A DNA stretch of 64,000 nucleotides from Planctomycetota bacterium (GTDB lineage Bacteria; Planctomycetota; UBA1135). Numbering within the stretch: the first letter of the stretch is position 1; every line of letters starts with the position of its first letter. Below the pieces are notes generated by a model. That model had not been told where the DNA came from and did not search any database. It saw only the letters and a program-made list of their open reading frames with translations. Positions 51,010 to 60,636 of this stretch are shown here, piece after piece. The stretch covers positions 62,001-126,000 of the forward strand of contig JAQBXR010000004.1 in assembly GCA_027623295.1 (NCBI GenBank). The letters run 5' to 3'. A program made the translations under genes and the position numbers.

Positions 51010-51852
51010 ATGACTCCTGACCCACCAACCGAAAATCGTGCCGCCATCCGGCGTACCCGCTTTCGTTTGGATTTCGGGTCCATGCCGGCGGCGGAAGATT
51101 ATGTTGCTTCGGAGGAGCCGTTGGAAATCCGAATCCGCGGTCAAGCTTTTGCCGTTCTCATGCGCACCCCCGGACGTGAACGAGATTTGGTGGCCGGATT
51201 CTTGGCCGCCGAAGGTTTGATTCACCATAAGGACGATGTCACTGCCATCGAACCTTGCCTCGATGTGCAAGCCGGATTGCCAGAGCCCAACATTTGGAAT
51301 GTCGCCCTAGCCGATGGCGTCGCTTTTGATCCACGCAACCTGCGGCAAGTGATGGTTTCCTCCTCATGCGGCTTGTGCGGTGCGCGTTCCCTCGAAGATC
51401 TGCAGCGCGACATGCCTGTCTTAGCGAGCGGTTTGCCGAAGCAGTTGTCGTTGTCTTCCTTGCTGCATGCATTCGAACAACTACGCAAGGCGCAATCCTT
51501 ATTCGAAGCGACTGCCGGCAGTCATGGTGTCGCACTGTGGGACCCAGAATCCACGCAAATCCTCGATGTTGCAGAAGATGTCGGCCGCCACAATGCAGTG
51601 GACAAATTGCTGGGTGCACAGCTCCTCGCTGATGCCTATCCTGCCGCCAAACCGCTCAGTTTACTGATTAGCGGCCGCATCTCTTTTGAGTTAGTGCAGA
51701 AAGCTGCACTTGCAGGCATACCTATGTTGGCTGGGGTTGGCATGCCAACCTCGCTCGCGGTAGATGCCGCCCGAGAGACTGGGCAAGTGCTCTTGGGGTG
51801 GGCGCGTGACGCCGGCGCAAATCTTTACGCCGGCGAGTTACACCTCAGTTAG
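51010..51852 (+). CDS. fdhD: Formate dehydrogenase accessory sulfurtransferase FdhD
   Basis: 280 residues from the ATG at 51010. FdhD landmarks: 'MRTPGRERDLVAGFLAAEGL' near the start, the redox cysteine pair in SSSCGLCGARS, 'VAEDVGRHNAVDKLLG' and 'ISGRISFELVQKAALAGIPM'. FdhD takes sulfur from the desulfurase IscS and sulfurates the molybdenum cofactor for formate dehydrogenase. No formate dehydrogenase lies in the window, so either it is elsewhere or FdhD serves another molybdenum enzyme. The stop codon overlaps that of the convergent small gene. Confidence 0.95.
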   Translation: MTPDPPTENRAAIRRTRFRLDFGSMPAAEDYVASEEPLEIRIRGQAFAVLMRTPGRERDLVAGFLAAEGLIHHKDDVTAIEPCLDVQAGLPEPNIWNVALADGVAFDPRNLRQVMVSSSCGLCGARSLEDLQRDMPVLASGLPKQLSLSSLLHAFEQLRKAQSLFEATAGSHGVALWDPESTQILDVAEDVGRHNAVDKLLGAQLLADAYPAAKPLSLLISGRISFELVQKAALAGIPMLAGVGMPTSLAVDAARETGQVLLGWARDAGANLYAGELHLS

Positions 51853-52082
51853 CTTAAGTAATCCACGCCAGTGAGATCTGCGATGGAGAAGTCCATCGAG
51901 AATTCACGATCGATGTCAATAATGCGGCCACGGCCGAGGCGCTCGACAAATGTGATGGCGCCATTTTCTTTGCGGCCATCACGGAAGTGAAGACGCACGC
52001 TGTATTTGGTCATGCCCTCTTTGAGGCGGGCAGAGAGTTCGGAGACTTTGGGCAATTCTGATTCGGGTACGGGGCGGACCAT
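51849..52082 (-). CDS. Small conserved-looking protein, function unknown
   Basis: 77 residues. The sequence is a compact alpha/beta mix ('YSVRLHFRDGRKENGAITFV' and 'ERLGRGRIIDIDREFSMDFS') with no signal, helix or motif that I recognise. It follows the Nudix gene by 12 bases on the same strand and its stop overlaps that of fdhD, so the frame fits neatly between two real genes. Base use is like its neighbours. Confidence 0.7.
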   Translation of the reverse strand: MVRPVPESELPKVSELSARLKEGMTKYSVRLHFRDGRKENGAITFVERLGRGRIIDIDREFSMDFSIADLTGVDYLS

Positions 52083-52094
52083 TTAAGTATTGAT

Positions 52095-52730
52095 TCAGGC
52101 GAGAAGGGGGGATCCGGCAGAAACCTTCAAGGCACCGGAGCGTAGAAGCAAGGTCGACCAAGTCTCGTAAGGAGGCTCGGCAGAAAGCGCGAGTTTTTCC
52201 AGGCTAGCTAGCGATTGGAAATCACCAGTCATCGCGGAAGTTTCGCGGATGGCCACCTCAATGTCAGATGCATTCAGGCGGTAAACAAGACCGACGTGGA
52301 CTGCGCCAACCGCAGTCGTGTCGTCATTGAGCAGGCCCACCGGAGTGAGGTTCAACTCGATGTCGGGTAGCACGAGTTCTTCGTGCAGCTCGCGGGCGCA
52401 GGCACTCGCGAAAAGATCGGAGCCTTCTTGGTCGCAGGGGTTAATGTGCCCTCCGACGCCAATGCTCTTTTTCCCATGGAGACGCTTCTCGCCCTGAGCG
52501 GAAAGGCGAGTCAGGCACAAAACCTGGTCCTCACGGCAAATCGCGACGTAGGGGATAGGCTGCTTGAATTCTGGATGCTCTTCGGCGTATCTACGCTCAA
52601 TGAAAAATCCAGATTCCCTTGCGGGCCCTAGGTAACGGTCTTCTAGCTCTTGCGCCTCAAGGGCAAGAAGACCATGAGGGGTGGCCTCCGGAAAGAGGAC
52701 CGAGCGCGGAACAACCCAGACAAACTCCAT
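52095..52730 (-). CDS. Nudix hydrolase-like protein
   Basis: 211 residues from the ATG at 52730 (MEFVWVVPRSVLFPEATPHG). The Nudix box is GGHINPCDQEGSDLFASACA followed by RELHEEL, i.e. G-x-insert-RELxEEL; the REU-EE core is present, with a slightly longer spacer than the standard. The protein reads 'EFKQPIPYVAICREDQVLCL' before it, as in the group of phosphoesterase (DHH-associated) Nudix proteins. Substrate unknown. It lies next to the rnpB gene, same strand. Confidence 0.82.
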   Translation of the reverse strand: MEFVWVVPRSVLFPEATPHGLLALEAQELEDRYLGPARESGFFIERRYAEEHPEFKQPIPYVAICREDQVLCLTRLSAQGEKRLHGKKSIGVGGHINPCDQEGSDLFASACARELHEELVLPDIELNLTPVGLLNDDTTAVGAVHVGLVYRLNASDIEVAIRETSAMTGDFQSLASLEKLALSAEPPYETWSTLLLRSGALKVSAGSPLLA

Positions 52731-52873
52731 GGCTGCGATTTTGCCTTCTTCTGACAATCTGGCAAGGGAAAACTACCAGATGTTGCGTTTTGTGGATAAA
52801 TCGGGCTGCATATAGCACGCTATATCTAGTGGTACCCGCAAGCTCTTGCCTAAATTTTGCTTGCCTGGGAAAA

Positions 52874-53238
52874 ATGAGTGCTGCCAGTAAGCCGGGTCCT
52901 GTCCCTCCGAAGAGGTGACGACCATTTCTCTAGGACCGCCATTGCTGACGGCCTCAAACGCTCTACCCGGAGGTCCAAACGGTGCGGGCAGCACCTTTCC
53001 TCCCTACATGAACTTTCTCCCGATGGGGTTTACCCTGCCACGGCTGTTACCAGACGCGCGGTGAGCTCTTACCTCACCCTTTCACCCTTACCGGCCCCGA
53101 AGAGCTTAGGCGGTTTGCTTTCTGCGGCACTTTCCCTGGGGTTGCCCCCGGTGGTCGTTAGCCACCATCGCGCCCTATGGAGCCCGGACTTTCCTCGTGT
53201 GGCACGAAACCACCCGCGGCCGTCTAGGCAGCACTCAT
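52874..53238 (-). ncRNA. rnpB: RNase P RNA, bacterial type A
   Basis: On the - strand the conserved 5' element GAGGAAAGTCCGGGCTCC and the 3' element GACAGGACCCGGCTTA, which form helix P4, lie about 300 bases apart as expected. The ends are set by helix P1: ATGAGTGCTGCC at 53238-53227 pairs perfectly (12 bp) with GGCAGCACTCAT at 52885-52874, followed by a T run. The tetraloop stretch 'GTAAGGGTGAAAGGGTG' and 'GGTAAACCCCATC' of the specificity and catalytic domains are also visible. This is the ribozyme that trims tRNA 5' ends. Small open frames in this span are chance. TACAAT (53243-53248) is the likely -10. Confidence 0.97.
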
Positions 53239-53242
53239 GTCT

Positions 53243-53248
53243 ATTGTA
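53243..53248 (-). promoter_or_regulatory. -10 element of rnpB
   Basis: TACAAT on the - strand ends five bases before the P1 helix start of RNase P RNA, the right distance for transcription to begin at the mature 5' end. No clear -35 lies in the end of yqgF upstream. Confidence 0.55.
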
Positions 53249-53262
53249 AACGCTGCCTGAGA

Positions 53263-53691
53263 TTAAAGTGTGGCGTTGTTCTCTAGGAACTCACGCAGAA
53301 TGACCACGGCGGCCACTGAGTCGAGTTTTTCTTTATGCTTCTTGCCACGCAAACCCGAACCCTTCAGTAACTGCTTCGCTTCCTTGGTGGTGTGCCGCTC
53401 ATCTTGATGCCCAAGTTCGACGCGCTCGGGGAGCTTCAAACGCAAGGCATCGAGAAACACATATACGCTTTTGGCTTGTTCGCCTTCGCGTCCATCGGGC
53501 ATGTACGGCATGCCTACAATCACGCGTTGCACTTCCCGCTTCACGACTAAATCGACAATCGCCTGCACCGTTTCGTTTAAGGAATAACTCGCCACCGCCT
53601 CAAGCGGATGAGCAGCAATGCCAAGCGCATCGCACACCGCAAGCCCGGTGCGCTTCAGCCCATAATCGACGGCAAGTGTGCGCCCGATCAC
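53263..53691 (-). CDS. yqgF: Holliday-junction resolvase-like protein YqgF/RuvX (pre-16S rRNA nuclease)
   Basis: 142 residues. RNase H-like fold with DYG (RTLAVDYGLKRTGLAVCD), 'RVIVGMPYMPDGREGEQAKS', 'DERHTTKEAKQLL' and the C-terminal 'KLDSVAAVVILREFLE' metal site. The family matures the 5' end of 16S rRNA in E. coli. The start is GTG, overlapping the manC stop (GTGA). rnpB begins 24 bases after the stop, so the yqgF transcript may read into rnpB. Confidence 0.93.
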   Translation of the reverse strand: MIGRTLAVDYGLKRTGLAVCDALGIAAHPLEAVASYSLNETVQAIVDLVVKREVQRVIVGMPYMPDGREGEQAKSVYVFLDALRLKLPERVELGHQDERHTTKEAKQLLKGSGLRGKKHKEKLDSVAAVVILREFLENNATL

Positions 53692-54776
53692 AGGAGTTCG
53701 TTACGCCCCTCTTCCATCAAGCGCGTGACGAAGCGCTTGACTTCTTCTGCACGATCGCGCGGGGCCACTAAAATCGCATCTGCGGTACGCACTACGACGA
53801 TGTCTTCCATACCGAGTACCGCAATCGTTTGTGGCTCGGAGGAGTACGCCAATACGCCTTTGGAATCTTCTGCCATGAGCGTGCCGCCCTTCGCGAAAAT
53901 ACCAACGTTACCATCGGCGTCGTGCTCGACTTCATCGTAAAGCGCCTTCCAAGATCCAACATCGCTCCACCGATACGGGGTAGCTAAGACTTGGACGCCA
54001 GCGACCTTTTCCATGATGGCTACGTCTACCGGTTCGGACGGAAGCGTTGGATAGACCTCGTTGACGGCACTTTGGAAGCCCTCGGTGCCAATCGCCGGCA
54101 AGATTTTTTCGAGTCCAGACATGAGCTCCGGCGCATGGATGCGAATGGCATCTAAAATCGTTGCGGTGCTCCACACGAAGATGCCTGCATTCCAAAAGTA
54201 ACCACCAGCCGCAAGGAAGGCTTCCGCAGTTTCCTGGTTCGGCTTTTCACGGAAGGAGTCAACCGTAAAGCACTCCAGGCCTTCATGGGTGCCGGCAAGA
54301 CTAGAGCTCTGAATGTAGCCATACCCAGTCGCTGGGTAGGTAGGGGGAATACCAAAGGTGATGAACACTCCTGGCACCGATGCCGCCTCGGCACCTGCAC
54401 GTAGACTCCGTTGGAATTCTTCATTCGGAGAAATGGAATGGTCCGCTGGCAAAACCGCCATGACCGCATCAGGATCTTGGGCGTGAATCACGGCTGCAGC
54501 AAGGCCAACGCAAGGCGCAGTGTTGCGCGCGCAGGGCTCAATCAGAACATTCTCTTTCGGAACCCCCGGGCAGGCAGCCAGCACACCTTCCACTTGTTGT
54601 GCATTGGTCACAATCCAAGTGCGCTGCAAAGGAATCAAAGGATCTAAGCGACCAATGGTTTCCGCCAACATCGAATCACCACCTGTAATTGGCAGCAACT
54701 GTTTCGGGCGACTGCCTCGGCTTTCAGGCCAAAAACGAGTGCCAGAACCTCCGGCCATAATCACAGCGTGCAACAT
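53688..54776 (-). CDS. manC: Mannose-1-phosphate guanylyltransferase
   Basis: 362 residues. Nucleotidyltransferase start AVIMAGGSGTRFWPESRGSR with PKQLL, the GMP-family signature, then 'VLPADHSISPNEEFQRSL', 'GYGYIQSSSLAGTHEGLECF' and 'FREKPNQETAEAFLAAGGYF' with 'WNAGIFVW'. It makes GDP-mannose for polysaccharides or glycans. No cupin isomerase domain is fused (unlike long ManC), so this is the short form. Its stop overlaps yqgF. Confidence 0.95.
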   Translation of the reverse strand: MLHAVIMAGGSGTRFWPESRGSRPKQLLPITGGDSMLAETIGRLDPLIPLQRTWIVTNAQQVEGVLAACPGVPKENVLIEPCARNTAPCVGLAAAVIHAQDPDAVMAVLPADHSISPNEEFQRSLRAGAEAASVPGVFITFGIPPTYPATGYGYIQSSSLAGTHEGLECFTVDSFREKPNQETAEAFLAAGGYFWNAGIFVWSTATILDAIRIHAPELMSGLEKILPAIGTEGFQSAVNEVYPTLPSEPVDVAIMEKVAGVQVLATPYRWSDVGSWKALYDEVEHDADGNVGIFAKGGTLMAEDSKGVLAYSSEPQTIAVLGMEDIVVVRTADAILVAPRDRAEEVKRFVTRLMEEGRNELL

Positions 54777-54881
54777 CTATCTATCCTTTTCGTGGGTAGT
54801 TTCGCGCCGCTATGGGTCAGCGGTCGCGAAGAGCCGTCTCTATGTAACGGCAGGGCACAGTTTACCCTTTCGAAGCCCGCA

Positions 54882-57800
54882 CTACTCGATAGGAAGCACT
54901 GGAGAAACCTTCCAATCTGGCTTCGGTGGTGCCGGCACCCAAAGCGGGAAGGGTGGTCGTGCAAAAATATCGCCACCAATCTTGCTCACTGCACGTTGCG
55001 TAATGATGGGCGCTTCGGCTGGACCATAAACCTGTTGTTCGACCAGAAAATCAATCAAGTCTTTAAGGATGGGCAAGCGCCCAAGCAGGCTGAAAGTGCG
55101 CAAGGTCACTTTCAGGCTGAGGTTGGTGTCCATATCAATCGAGCCTTCGCCACGCACCTCCAAGAGGCTGTGGTTTAACGCCAGCTTCTCCACGAAGATT
55201 TTTCCCTTGCCATCGACGCGGAAATCTAAAACGCCTTCACTGAACTTAGGCGGAGCAATGCCCGCAACCCGCCAGATGGCATTCAAGACCGGTACGGTGC
55301 CAAGCACTCCATTTTCAATGCGAAGCTGCCCTAATCCTTTACAGAAGGTAGGCGAAGGGCTTGGACTCTTTAAGTACAAGTAACCACCTAGCTGTCCCGC
55401 GAGGGAGCCACTTAAGCCAACTTCCCGGCGCATGCGTTGCAAGGACAAGTCTTCGGCAAAGCAGCGCACTTCAATCGGCGCCTCTTTGGTTAATCCCAAG
55501 GAGAAGTAGCCGCGAACATCTTCTCCATCTCGGGTCTTACCATTGGTCGTCACCTTGCCGCCAAGCAGGGCAAGGTCGACGTCGGTCCAGCGGATGACTT
55601 CGCTATCGATATGGATATGGGCGGAGGCCTTGGACATGCCTACCTCGCCGAGCATGCCAGTGCCGTCGCTTAAATCTAGTTCGGCGCCAAACTCAGAGGA
55701 GTCACTCCACCACGCTTTGCGTACCTCGACTTTTGCATAGCCGCGGGTAATCGGGCTCATACCTGCCATGGAGACATCTTCCAAAATCAGGCCGCCTTCC
55801 GCACGAATACGGGGGGTGCCGCCCGCAGGGAGGATGGCTTCCACGCGCAGATTGTCGGCACGAACGTGGCCATCTAATCCAATCTCGGAGAGAGCCGAAA
55901 GCGCTTCGCGGTTGGCAATCAAAGCCAAACGCGAACTTAAGGAGATCCCTTGTTGGCTGTCCAGAATGGCATTGAGGTTCAGAATGTCGCCCTCAAAGAC
56001 GCCATCAACTTCATGAATGGTCAAGTCGGAGTCTTCACTGAACAAGCGCAGGACATCGGCTTTGAAACCGTCCGGGAATAGATGAATCGCGCCTTGGAGG
56101 CGGAAAGTTTCACCGAGCAGGGCATCGCCCATTTGCATGGTGAGAGGCTTTAGATCCACCCGTGCCTGAAACTCTTCCGGGTTATCCGGGTTGAGCGTTG
56201 CACGTATGTCGGCGGTGCCACTCCAATCCGCGTGGGTGCCCCAAGGCTCCTGCCCAGTCAGCTCCTGCATGCGCAACAACAAGTCACTGCGAATGTGCAG
56301 ATCCTGTCCATAAACCGTGGCCATGGAGAGTCCTGGTTGCGAACTCACGTTATAGCTGGCACGGATATTGCCACCATCGACGCCCGACCAGGTGCGTGGC
56401 AAGCTAATCAAAAACTCTTTCCCACGAAGGGCGATGGCACCCTGACCATTGAGCGGAGTAAAGCTCAATCCCATGTCGGGCCAATCCAGCTTTGCGTTGG
56501 AGCAGGTAAATGTGGTGAGCATGTGCGGCGCGCTTTGGTTGAGCGGCAACACCATTTGAATGCCGTAGCTGACATCGCCCTGCAGGGGGAAGTCGGCAAT
56601 CTCTGGCGGCAGTTGCAAGTATGCAGAAAGCGTGTTCATTTCGGCAAGGGTTGCTGCCGCGTCTTGACCTTGCAAAGTCATGCGCACCACCGGGTCGATG
56701 CCTTCTTGTGCAGCCTCGCGGGCTTCTCCACTAAGGGTGAAATCGCCGCCCATGACACGCAGCAACCCACCGAAACGTGCTAGCCCAGGAGTCCAGCTGA
56801 ACCACGCGGAATCAGCGTGCATGGGAAGGGGAAGTAAGCCTGGAATGGCATCTAAGTTGGTGCCTTCCCCGCGGATGCCAACGCCAAAATCCTTGCCGTC
56901 GTAGCGCAACAAGACCTCAATCCCGGCGGTTCCATTGGAGGGGCTGCCCAAGTCTCTCCACAAGCGTGCGATTTCTGGGTTGCCGGTTAAGGCGTGGTTG
57001 ATTTTTGCATCGAGAGTTACATTCTCGGCAGTCAGGTCGAGTGCGAACTCCACTTCTTCCGGACGGAAATCAAAAGTTCCCGTGGCCCAGGCGTTTCCGG
57101 TTTCGCCAGCATCGGTTTCGCCAAGGAACAGCAGAGTTTTGTTGCCGGTGACCATGTGGCCGTGTTGCACGTTCACCGGGTAAGGGAATGAAATTCGGCT
57201 TCCATCTTCCTCGTCTAAGAAGCCGCGGTAGGTGAGCGCGGTGTCGGTGGCATCTACATGCAGCGACCAATCAAAGCCCAACTCCTCATTCCATTGCGCG
57301 GCGAACTCGGTCTGGGGATAACCACGAGGTTCCAGCCCTTTTACGATGGCCCCCACATCGGGAAGAATACTGTCGAGCCAATCGACCAACTCCTCGGTCA
57401 CTTCGAGGCCTTCCCCGCGCACTGCAAAACCGACCTCGGGTTGCTCGCCATTGGTCAGGCGGATGGCGCCACCGCCCGCAAAATCGCCATGTGCTTCGGA
57501 GCCGTGTAAGGAAAACTGTATACCGGTATGGTTGTCGCCCTCAAAATCCATGCCCAGCTTGGAAGTGCGAATGTCATAAGGCGGGTACTCCAGTTGGGCC
57601 AGAGCTAAAGAACCCTGGAGTTTGGCTAGGCCGAGTCCTTCTGCGGTTCCGTTGGCTTCGGCGCGTAGACTTAAATGGCCTCCAACCCAGGGCAAATCGG
57701 GGTGCGCCAACACCGCCCAATCTTCGACAACACGAACATCCGCCGCCAGGGCAACAGTCCATGCAGCAAAACCTTGGGTGGCTTCCAGGTGGAAATCAAA

Positions 57801-58346
57801 GGCGCCGGTTGCCGGCAAACTGGCTTGGCTGTTAACCGCAAAACGAGAACCTTGCGCAGAGAGATAGCCCTTCACTTGCGCATTCCCCACTTGATAAACG
57901 CGTTGTTCCTCATCGGTCCAACGCAATTGACTGTCAGCGATTTCTAGCTGCAGAGGAAATGGTTCGGGGTTGTTGGACTTGAGCTTTGCCAAAGACTCCA
58001 GGACTTCCAAGCTCATGTCGCCATCGGCTTCTTGGATTTTTAGCGTGATTGGTTTGCCAAAAGCCTTGCTCCAAGGGCGTAAATCCAGAAAGGCATCGAG
58101 GCGCTCAACGCGTGCTCGATCTAGATCCTTATGGGTGAGGCGTAAATCGGCCATAATGACTTGGCCAAATCCCCAACGAATCGTGGCGCCCTCCGCTTTA
58201 AGGGCGAGCTCTGGTGCGCGCAAAGCAATCGCCCGATTGATGAGCCCAATCGGCAACGGCATAGGGAGATATGCCGTGATGATGAGAAGGCCGGTAAGGA
58301 ATAGCGAAAAACGAGAGACCCGGCCGCGAGGAATCGGGAATCTCAT
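54882..58346 (-). CDS. Very large AsmA-like envelope protein
   Basis: 1,154 residues. After one N-terminal helix (RFSLFLTGLLIITAYLPM) the protein is a long run of beta strands, low in cysteine, with many 'GEGTNLDAI', 'GSIDMDTNLSLKVTLRTF' type repeats, as in AsmA, TamB and DUF3971 proteins that form periplasmic lipid-transport grooves. The C-terminal part, 'DGKGKIFVEKLALNHSLLEV' and 'LGRLPILKDLIDFLVEQQ', resembles the AsmA C-terminal domain. Inner-membrane anchored, periplasmic, and likely to help move lipids to the outer membrane. Its ATG overlaps the alr stop (ATGA), so it follows alr in one operon. Confidence 0.8.
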   Translation of the reverse strand: MRFPIPRGRVSRFSLFLTGLLIITAYLPMPLPIGLINRAIALRAPELALKAEGATIRWGFGQVIMADLRLTHKDLDRARVERLDAFLDLRPWSKAFGKPITLKIQEADGDMSLEVLESLAKLKSNNPEPFPLQLEIADSQLRWTDEEQRVYQVGNAQVKGYLSAQGSRFAVNSQASLPATGAFDFHLEATQGFAAWTVALAADVRVVEDWAVLAHPDLPWVGGHLSLRAEANGTAEGLGLAKLQGSLALAQLEYPPYDIRTSKLGMDFEGDNHTGIQFSLHGSEAHGDFAGGGAIRLTNGEQPEVGFAVRGEGLEVTEELVDWLDSILPDVGAIVKGLEPRGYPQTEFAAQWNEELGFDWSLHVDATDTALTYRGFLDEEDGSRISFPYPVNVQHGHMVTGNKTLLFLGETDAGETGNAWATGTFDFRPEEVEFALDLTAENVTLDAKINHALTGNPEIARLWRDLGSPSNGTAGIEVLLRYDGKDFGVGIRGEGTNLDAIPGLLPLPMHADSAWFSWTPGLARFGGLLRVMGGDFTLSGEAREAAQEGIDPVVRMTLQGQDAAATLAEMNTLSAYLQLPPEIADFPLQGDVSYGIQMVLPLNQSAPHMLTTFTCSNAKLDWPDMGLSFTPLNGQGAIALRGKEFLISLPRTWSGVDGGNIRASYNVSSQPGLSMATVYGQDLHIRSDLLLRMQELTGQEPWGTHADWSGTADIRATLNPDNPEEFQARVDLKPLTMQMGDALLGETFRLQGAIHLFPDGFKADVLRLFSEDSDLTIHEVDGVFEGDILNLNAILDSQQGISLSSRLALIANREALSALSEIGLDGHVRADNLRVEAILPAGGTPRIRAEGGLILEDVSMAGMSPITRGYAKVEVRKAWWSDSSEFGAELDLSDGTGMLGEVGMSKASAHIHIDSEVIRWTDVDLALLGGKVTTNGKTRDGEDVRGYFSLGLTKEAPIEVRCFAEDLSLQRMRREVGLSGSLAGQLGGYLYLKSPSPSPTFCKGLGQLRIENGVLGTVPVLNAIWRVAGIAPPKFSEGVLDFRVDGKGKIFVEKLALNHSLLEVRGEGSIDMDTNLSLKVTLRTFSLLGRLPILKDLIDFLVEQQVYGPAEAPIITQRAVSKIGGDIFARPPFPLWVPAPPKPDWKVSPVLPIE

Positions 58347-59509
58347 GTTTTGGAGTGCATGCTGTGGGAGGAATAGTCGTTGGTTTGTAGGTCGCGGTAA
58401 ATGCGTTTTACACGGGAACCTAAACGGCAGGTAATTTCATACGGAATGGTGCCCGCAGCGTTGGCAACATGGGTGGCGGTGAGGACTTCAAGGCCATCTT
58501 TGCCAATGATGGTCACACAGTCGCCGATGGTGGCATCTTGTACGTGGGTGACATCGATGGTGCAGTAATCCATGGAAACTGCGCCGACAATGGGGCAACG
58601 TTGCCCGCGCACCAAAACTTGTCCGCGACCACCTTTGCCTACACGGAAGGGGAGGCCATCGTTGTAACCCATAGGGAGGGTGGCCAAACGGGTGGCTTGA
58701 TGGCTGGTCCAGCGTCCGTCGTAACCCACTTGAGTGCCAGCCGGAACGTCCTTTATGAAAACCAATTGCGTGTACAGGGAGAGTACCGGCTCGAGCAGGG
58801 CATCGGGGCAGACGTCCGCGGGGAGAATGCCGAACAAACTAATTCCAGGGCGCACGGCATCTGTAATTGGGTTGAGGCCCGAGAAGAGGGCAGCCGAATT
58901 TGCGCAGTGCAAGGTCGGTAAACCGCCCAAGGCTTCTCGGATTTCATCGGCAGCGGCGAGAAACAAGGCTTGCTGTCCTTCTGTAATCGTGGAATGCGCG
59001 CCTTGCGAACTACTGAAATGGGTCATCAGGCCGCGAAATTTCAGGTGCGGTTCGTCTTCAATCGCTTGGGCCACGCGCAGAGCTACTTCCGGTCGCACAC
59101 CAAGGCGGCCCAGGCCAGTATCCACCTTGAGGTGTACGGCGAGTTGGGTTCCATGTTCGCGGGCGATGGCACCCAGTTTGCGCACCCGGCTCTCCGAATG
59201 CACGCCGACCTCAACATCGTGGGCCAGAAGGTCTTTAACCTCAGCATCAATGATGGTGCCTAAAACTAAGAGCGGTAACTTTACGCCGCTGTGGCGAAGC
59301 TGCAGTGCCTCTCCACTGTCGCCGACGCCAATACGCTCAACTTTTTCCTCGCTGCAGACCCGAGCAATGGCTACTGCTCCGTGACCATAGGCATTTGCTT
59401 TCAGCACTGGCCAAACCTCGGCGGACCCGGCGCGCTGACGAGCACGTTTCAGGTTCCGACGGAAGGCTGCTAAATCAATTTCAGCCCAGGCGCGATGCGC
59501 GGATTGCAT
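58343..59509 (-). CDS. alr: Alanine racemase
   Basis: 388 residues from the ATG at 59509 (MQSAHRAWAEIDLAAFRRNL); the upstream extension of the frame is not protein-like. PLP lysine in VLKANAYGHGAV, 'GLGRLGVRPE' loop, catalytic tyrosine region 'PAGTQVGYDGRWTSHQATRL', and a C-terminal beta domain with 'CPIVGAVSMDYCTIDV'. It makes D-alanine for peptidoglycan. It lies 20 bases after the end of an unknown secreted-protein gene on the same strand. Confidence 0.95.
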   Translation of the reverse strand: MQSAHRAWAEIDLAAFRRNLKRARQRAGSAEVWPVLKANAYGHGAVAIARVCSEEKVERIGVGDSGEALQLRHSGVKLPLLVLGTIIDAEVKDLLAHDVEVGVHSESRVRKLGAIAREHGTQLAVHLKVDTGLGRLGVRPEVALRVAQAIEDEPHLKFRGLMTHFSSSQGAHSTITEGQQALFLAAADEIREALGGLPTLHCANSAALFSGLNPITDAVRPGISLFGILPADVCPDALLEPVLSLYTQLVFIKDVPAGTQVGYDGRWTSHQATRLATLPMGYNDGLPFRVGKGGRGQVLVRGQRCPIVGAVSMDYCTIDVTHVQDATIGDCVTIIGKDGLEVLTATHVANAAGTIPYEITCRLGSRVKRIYRDLQTNDYSSHSMHSKT

Positions 59510-59529
59510 GCCCCCAGGGTACGCTTCAT

Positions 59530-60636
59530 TTAGCGCCGATGGAAGCCGGTGAGGCCTTCGCCACTGAGGAAATCTAAGGTGTAGGCGCGGATGTGCCCTG
59601 GCAGCGTGTTGCGCGCCTCCTGATGCTTGGCCCAAGTCTCATTATTGAGGCCTTCTTCAGTTTTTGGCACCCGTTCGGCCACCGCCGCAAGAAATTCCTT
59701 GCGGGTTGGGTGTTGTTTGAGAAAAGTGGCCATTCGACGGGAACTATGCCCCATTAAAATCCAGGCCTGATCAAAAGCGGGGGCCACTTCGCCGTAAATG
59801 AGAGGCACTGATCCATTTGGATCGACCATGCGTTGCGCGAGTGCATGATGCAAATCTCGATATTCCCGATAAGCGGCAAAGCGCGCTTTGATTTTCTCGT
59901 AGATGCCATCGTGTTCGGAAGCCGCAATGGGGGATTCCAAACCATCGGAACCCTCGATGTGGCGTAAGAATGCAATCGACTCAACATCGGAAATACCGAA
60001 CTCCACCTGCGAACCCCACATGTCATAAAGGCGAATCTCGTCGTAGACTTTCCCGTTGCGGTCACGGTAAACGTGCTCGAAGTAGTCGGCAATCGGGTCG
60101 AATTCATGTTCAAAGTCCAAACTTCCTTCTGCGAACGCCGAAAACTTTCCGCTATCTGGCCATCGCCCAGCAAGCATGGCAATCACCGTATCGCGCGGTT
60201 TCGCACGGGTTTCCTCGAAGAATTGATTATTGGAATAATCCCAAGCCCAAGTCGCATAGCGGTTGGGTGTTGCGGTGCGTAAATAACGTTTGCGAAAGCT
60301 TTCCCAGGTTTTAGTTTGCACTATGACGTGCTTCGTTTTGAGTTTTAGCGCTGGAGCATATTCCTTTGGAGAATAGGCTAAAAGGGCTTCTCTTGGGTTT
60401 ATAGTGGCATTTCGAAGCCTTCTGTCGTCGAGCAAGGCAAGTGTGGTTTCACACAATGGGTGCTCTTGCCCTAAAACGAAAGGCACCAGTTCTTCAGCAA
60501 TGCGTTCGCGTTCTTCGAGCGGCAAAGAGTCAAACCGGCGCAGAATATTGCCTTCTAGCGAGTCACTTACAGGCTCCAATATGGAGCTTGCGCCGACTTG
60601 CGCGAGTGAAAGGAGGAGCATGGCGATGGATAGCAC
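59530..60636 (-). CDS. Exported protein, function unknown
   Basis: 368 residues from a GTG at 60636, chosen because it begins a signal peptide (VLSIAMLLLSLAQVGASS); an ATG five codons later and a longer frame to 60753 are also possible, the latter overlapping the region before the histone-like gene. The mature part is charged and helical, with 'KTWESFRKRYLRTATPNRYA', 'TWAWDYSNNQFFEETRAKPR' and 'PDSGKFSAFAEGSLDFEHEF'. I recognise no family. It ends 20 bases before alr on the same strand. Confidence 0.7.
   Translation of the reverse strand: MLSIAMLLLSLAQVGASSILEPVSDSLEGNILRRFDSLPLEERERIAEELVPFVLGQEHPLCETTLALLDDRRLRNATINPREALLAYSPKEYAPALKLKTKHVIVQTKTWESFRKRYLRTATPNRYATWAWDYSNNQFFEETRAKPRDTVIAMLAGRWPDSGKFSAFAEGSLDFEHEFDPIADYFEHVYRDRNGKVYDEIRLYDMWGSQVEFGISDVESIAFLRHIEGSDGLESPIAASEHDGIYEKIKARFAAYREYRDLHHALAQRMVDPNGSVPLIYGEVAPAFDQAWILMGHSSRRMATFLKQHPTRKEFLAAVAERVPKTEEGLNNETWAKHQEARNTLPGHIRAYTLDFLSGEGLTGFHRR

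Noticed and set aside
52878-53249. A + strand open frame of 123 codons
   Set aside because: It lies wholly inside the RNase P RNA gene on the other strand and has no protein-like features.
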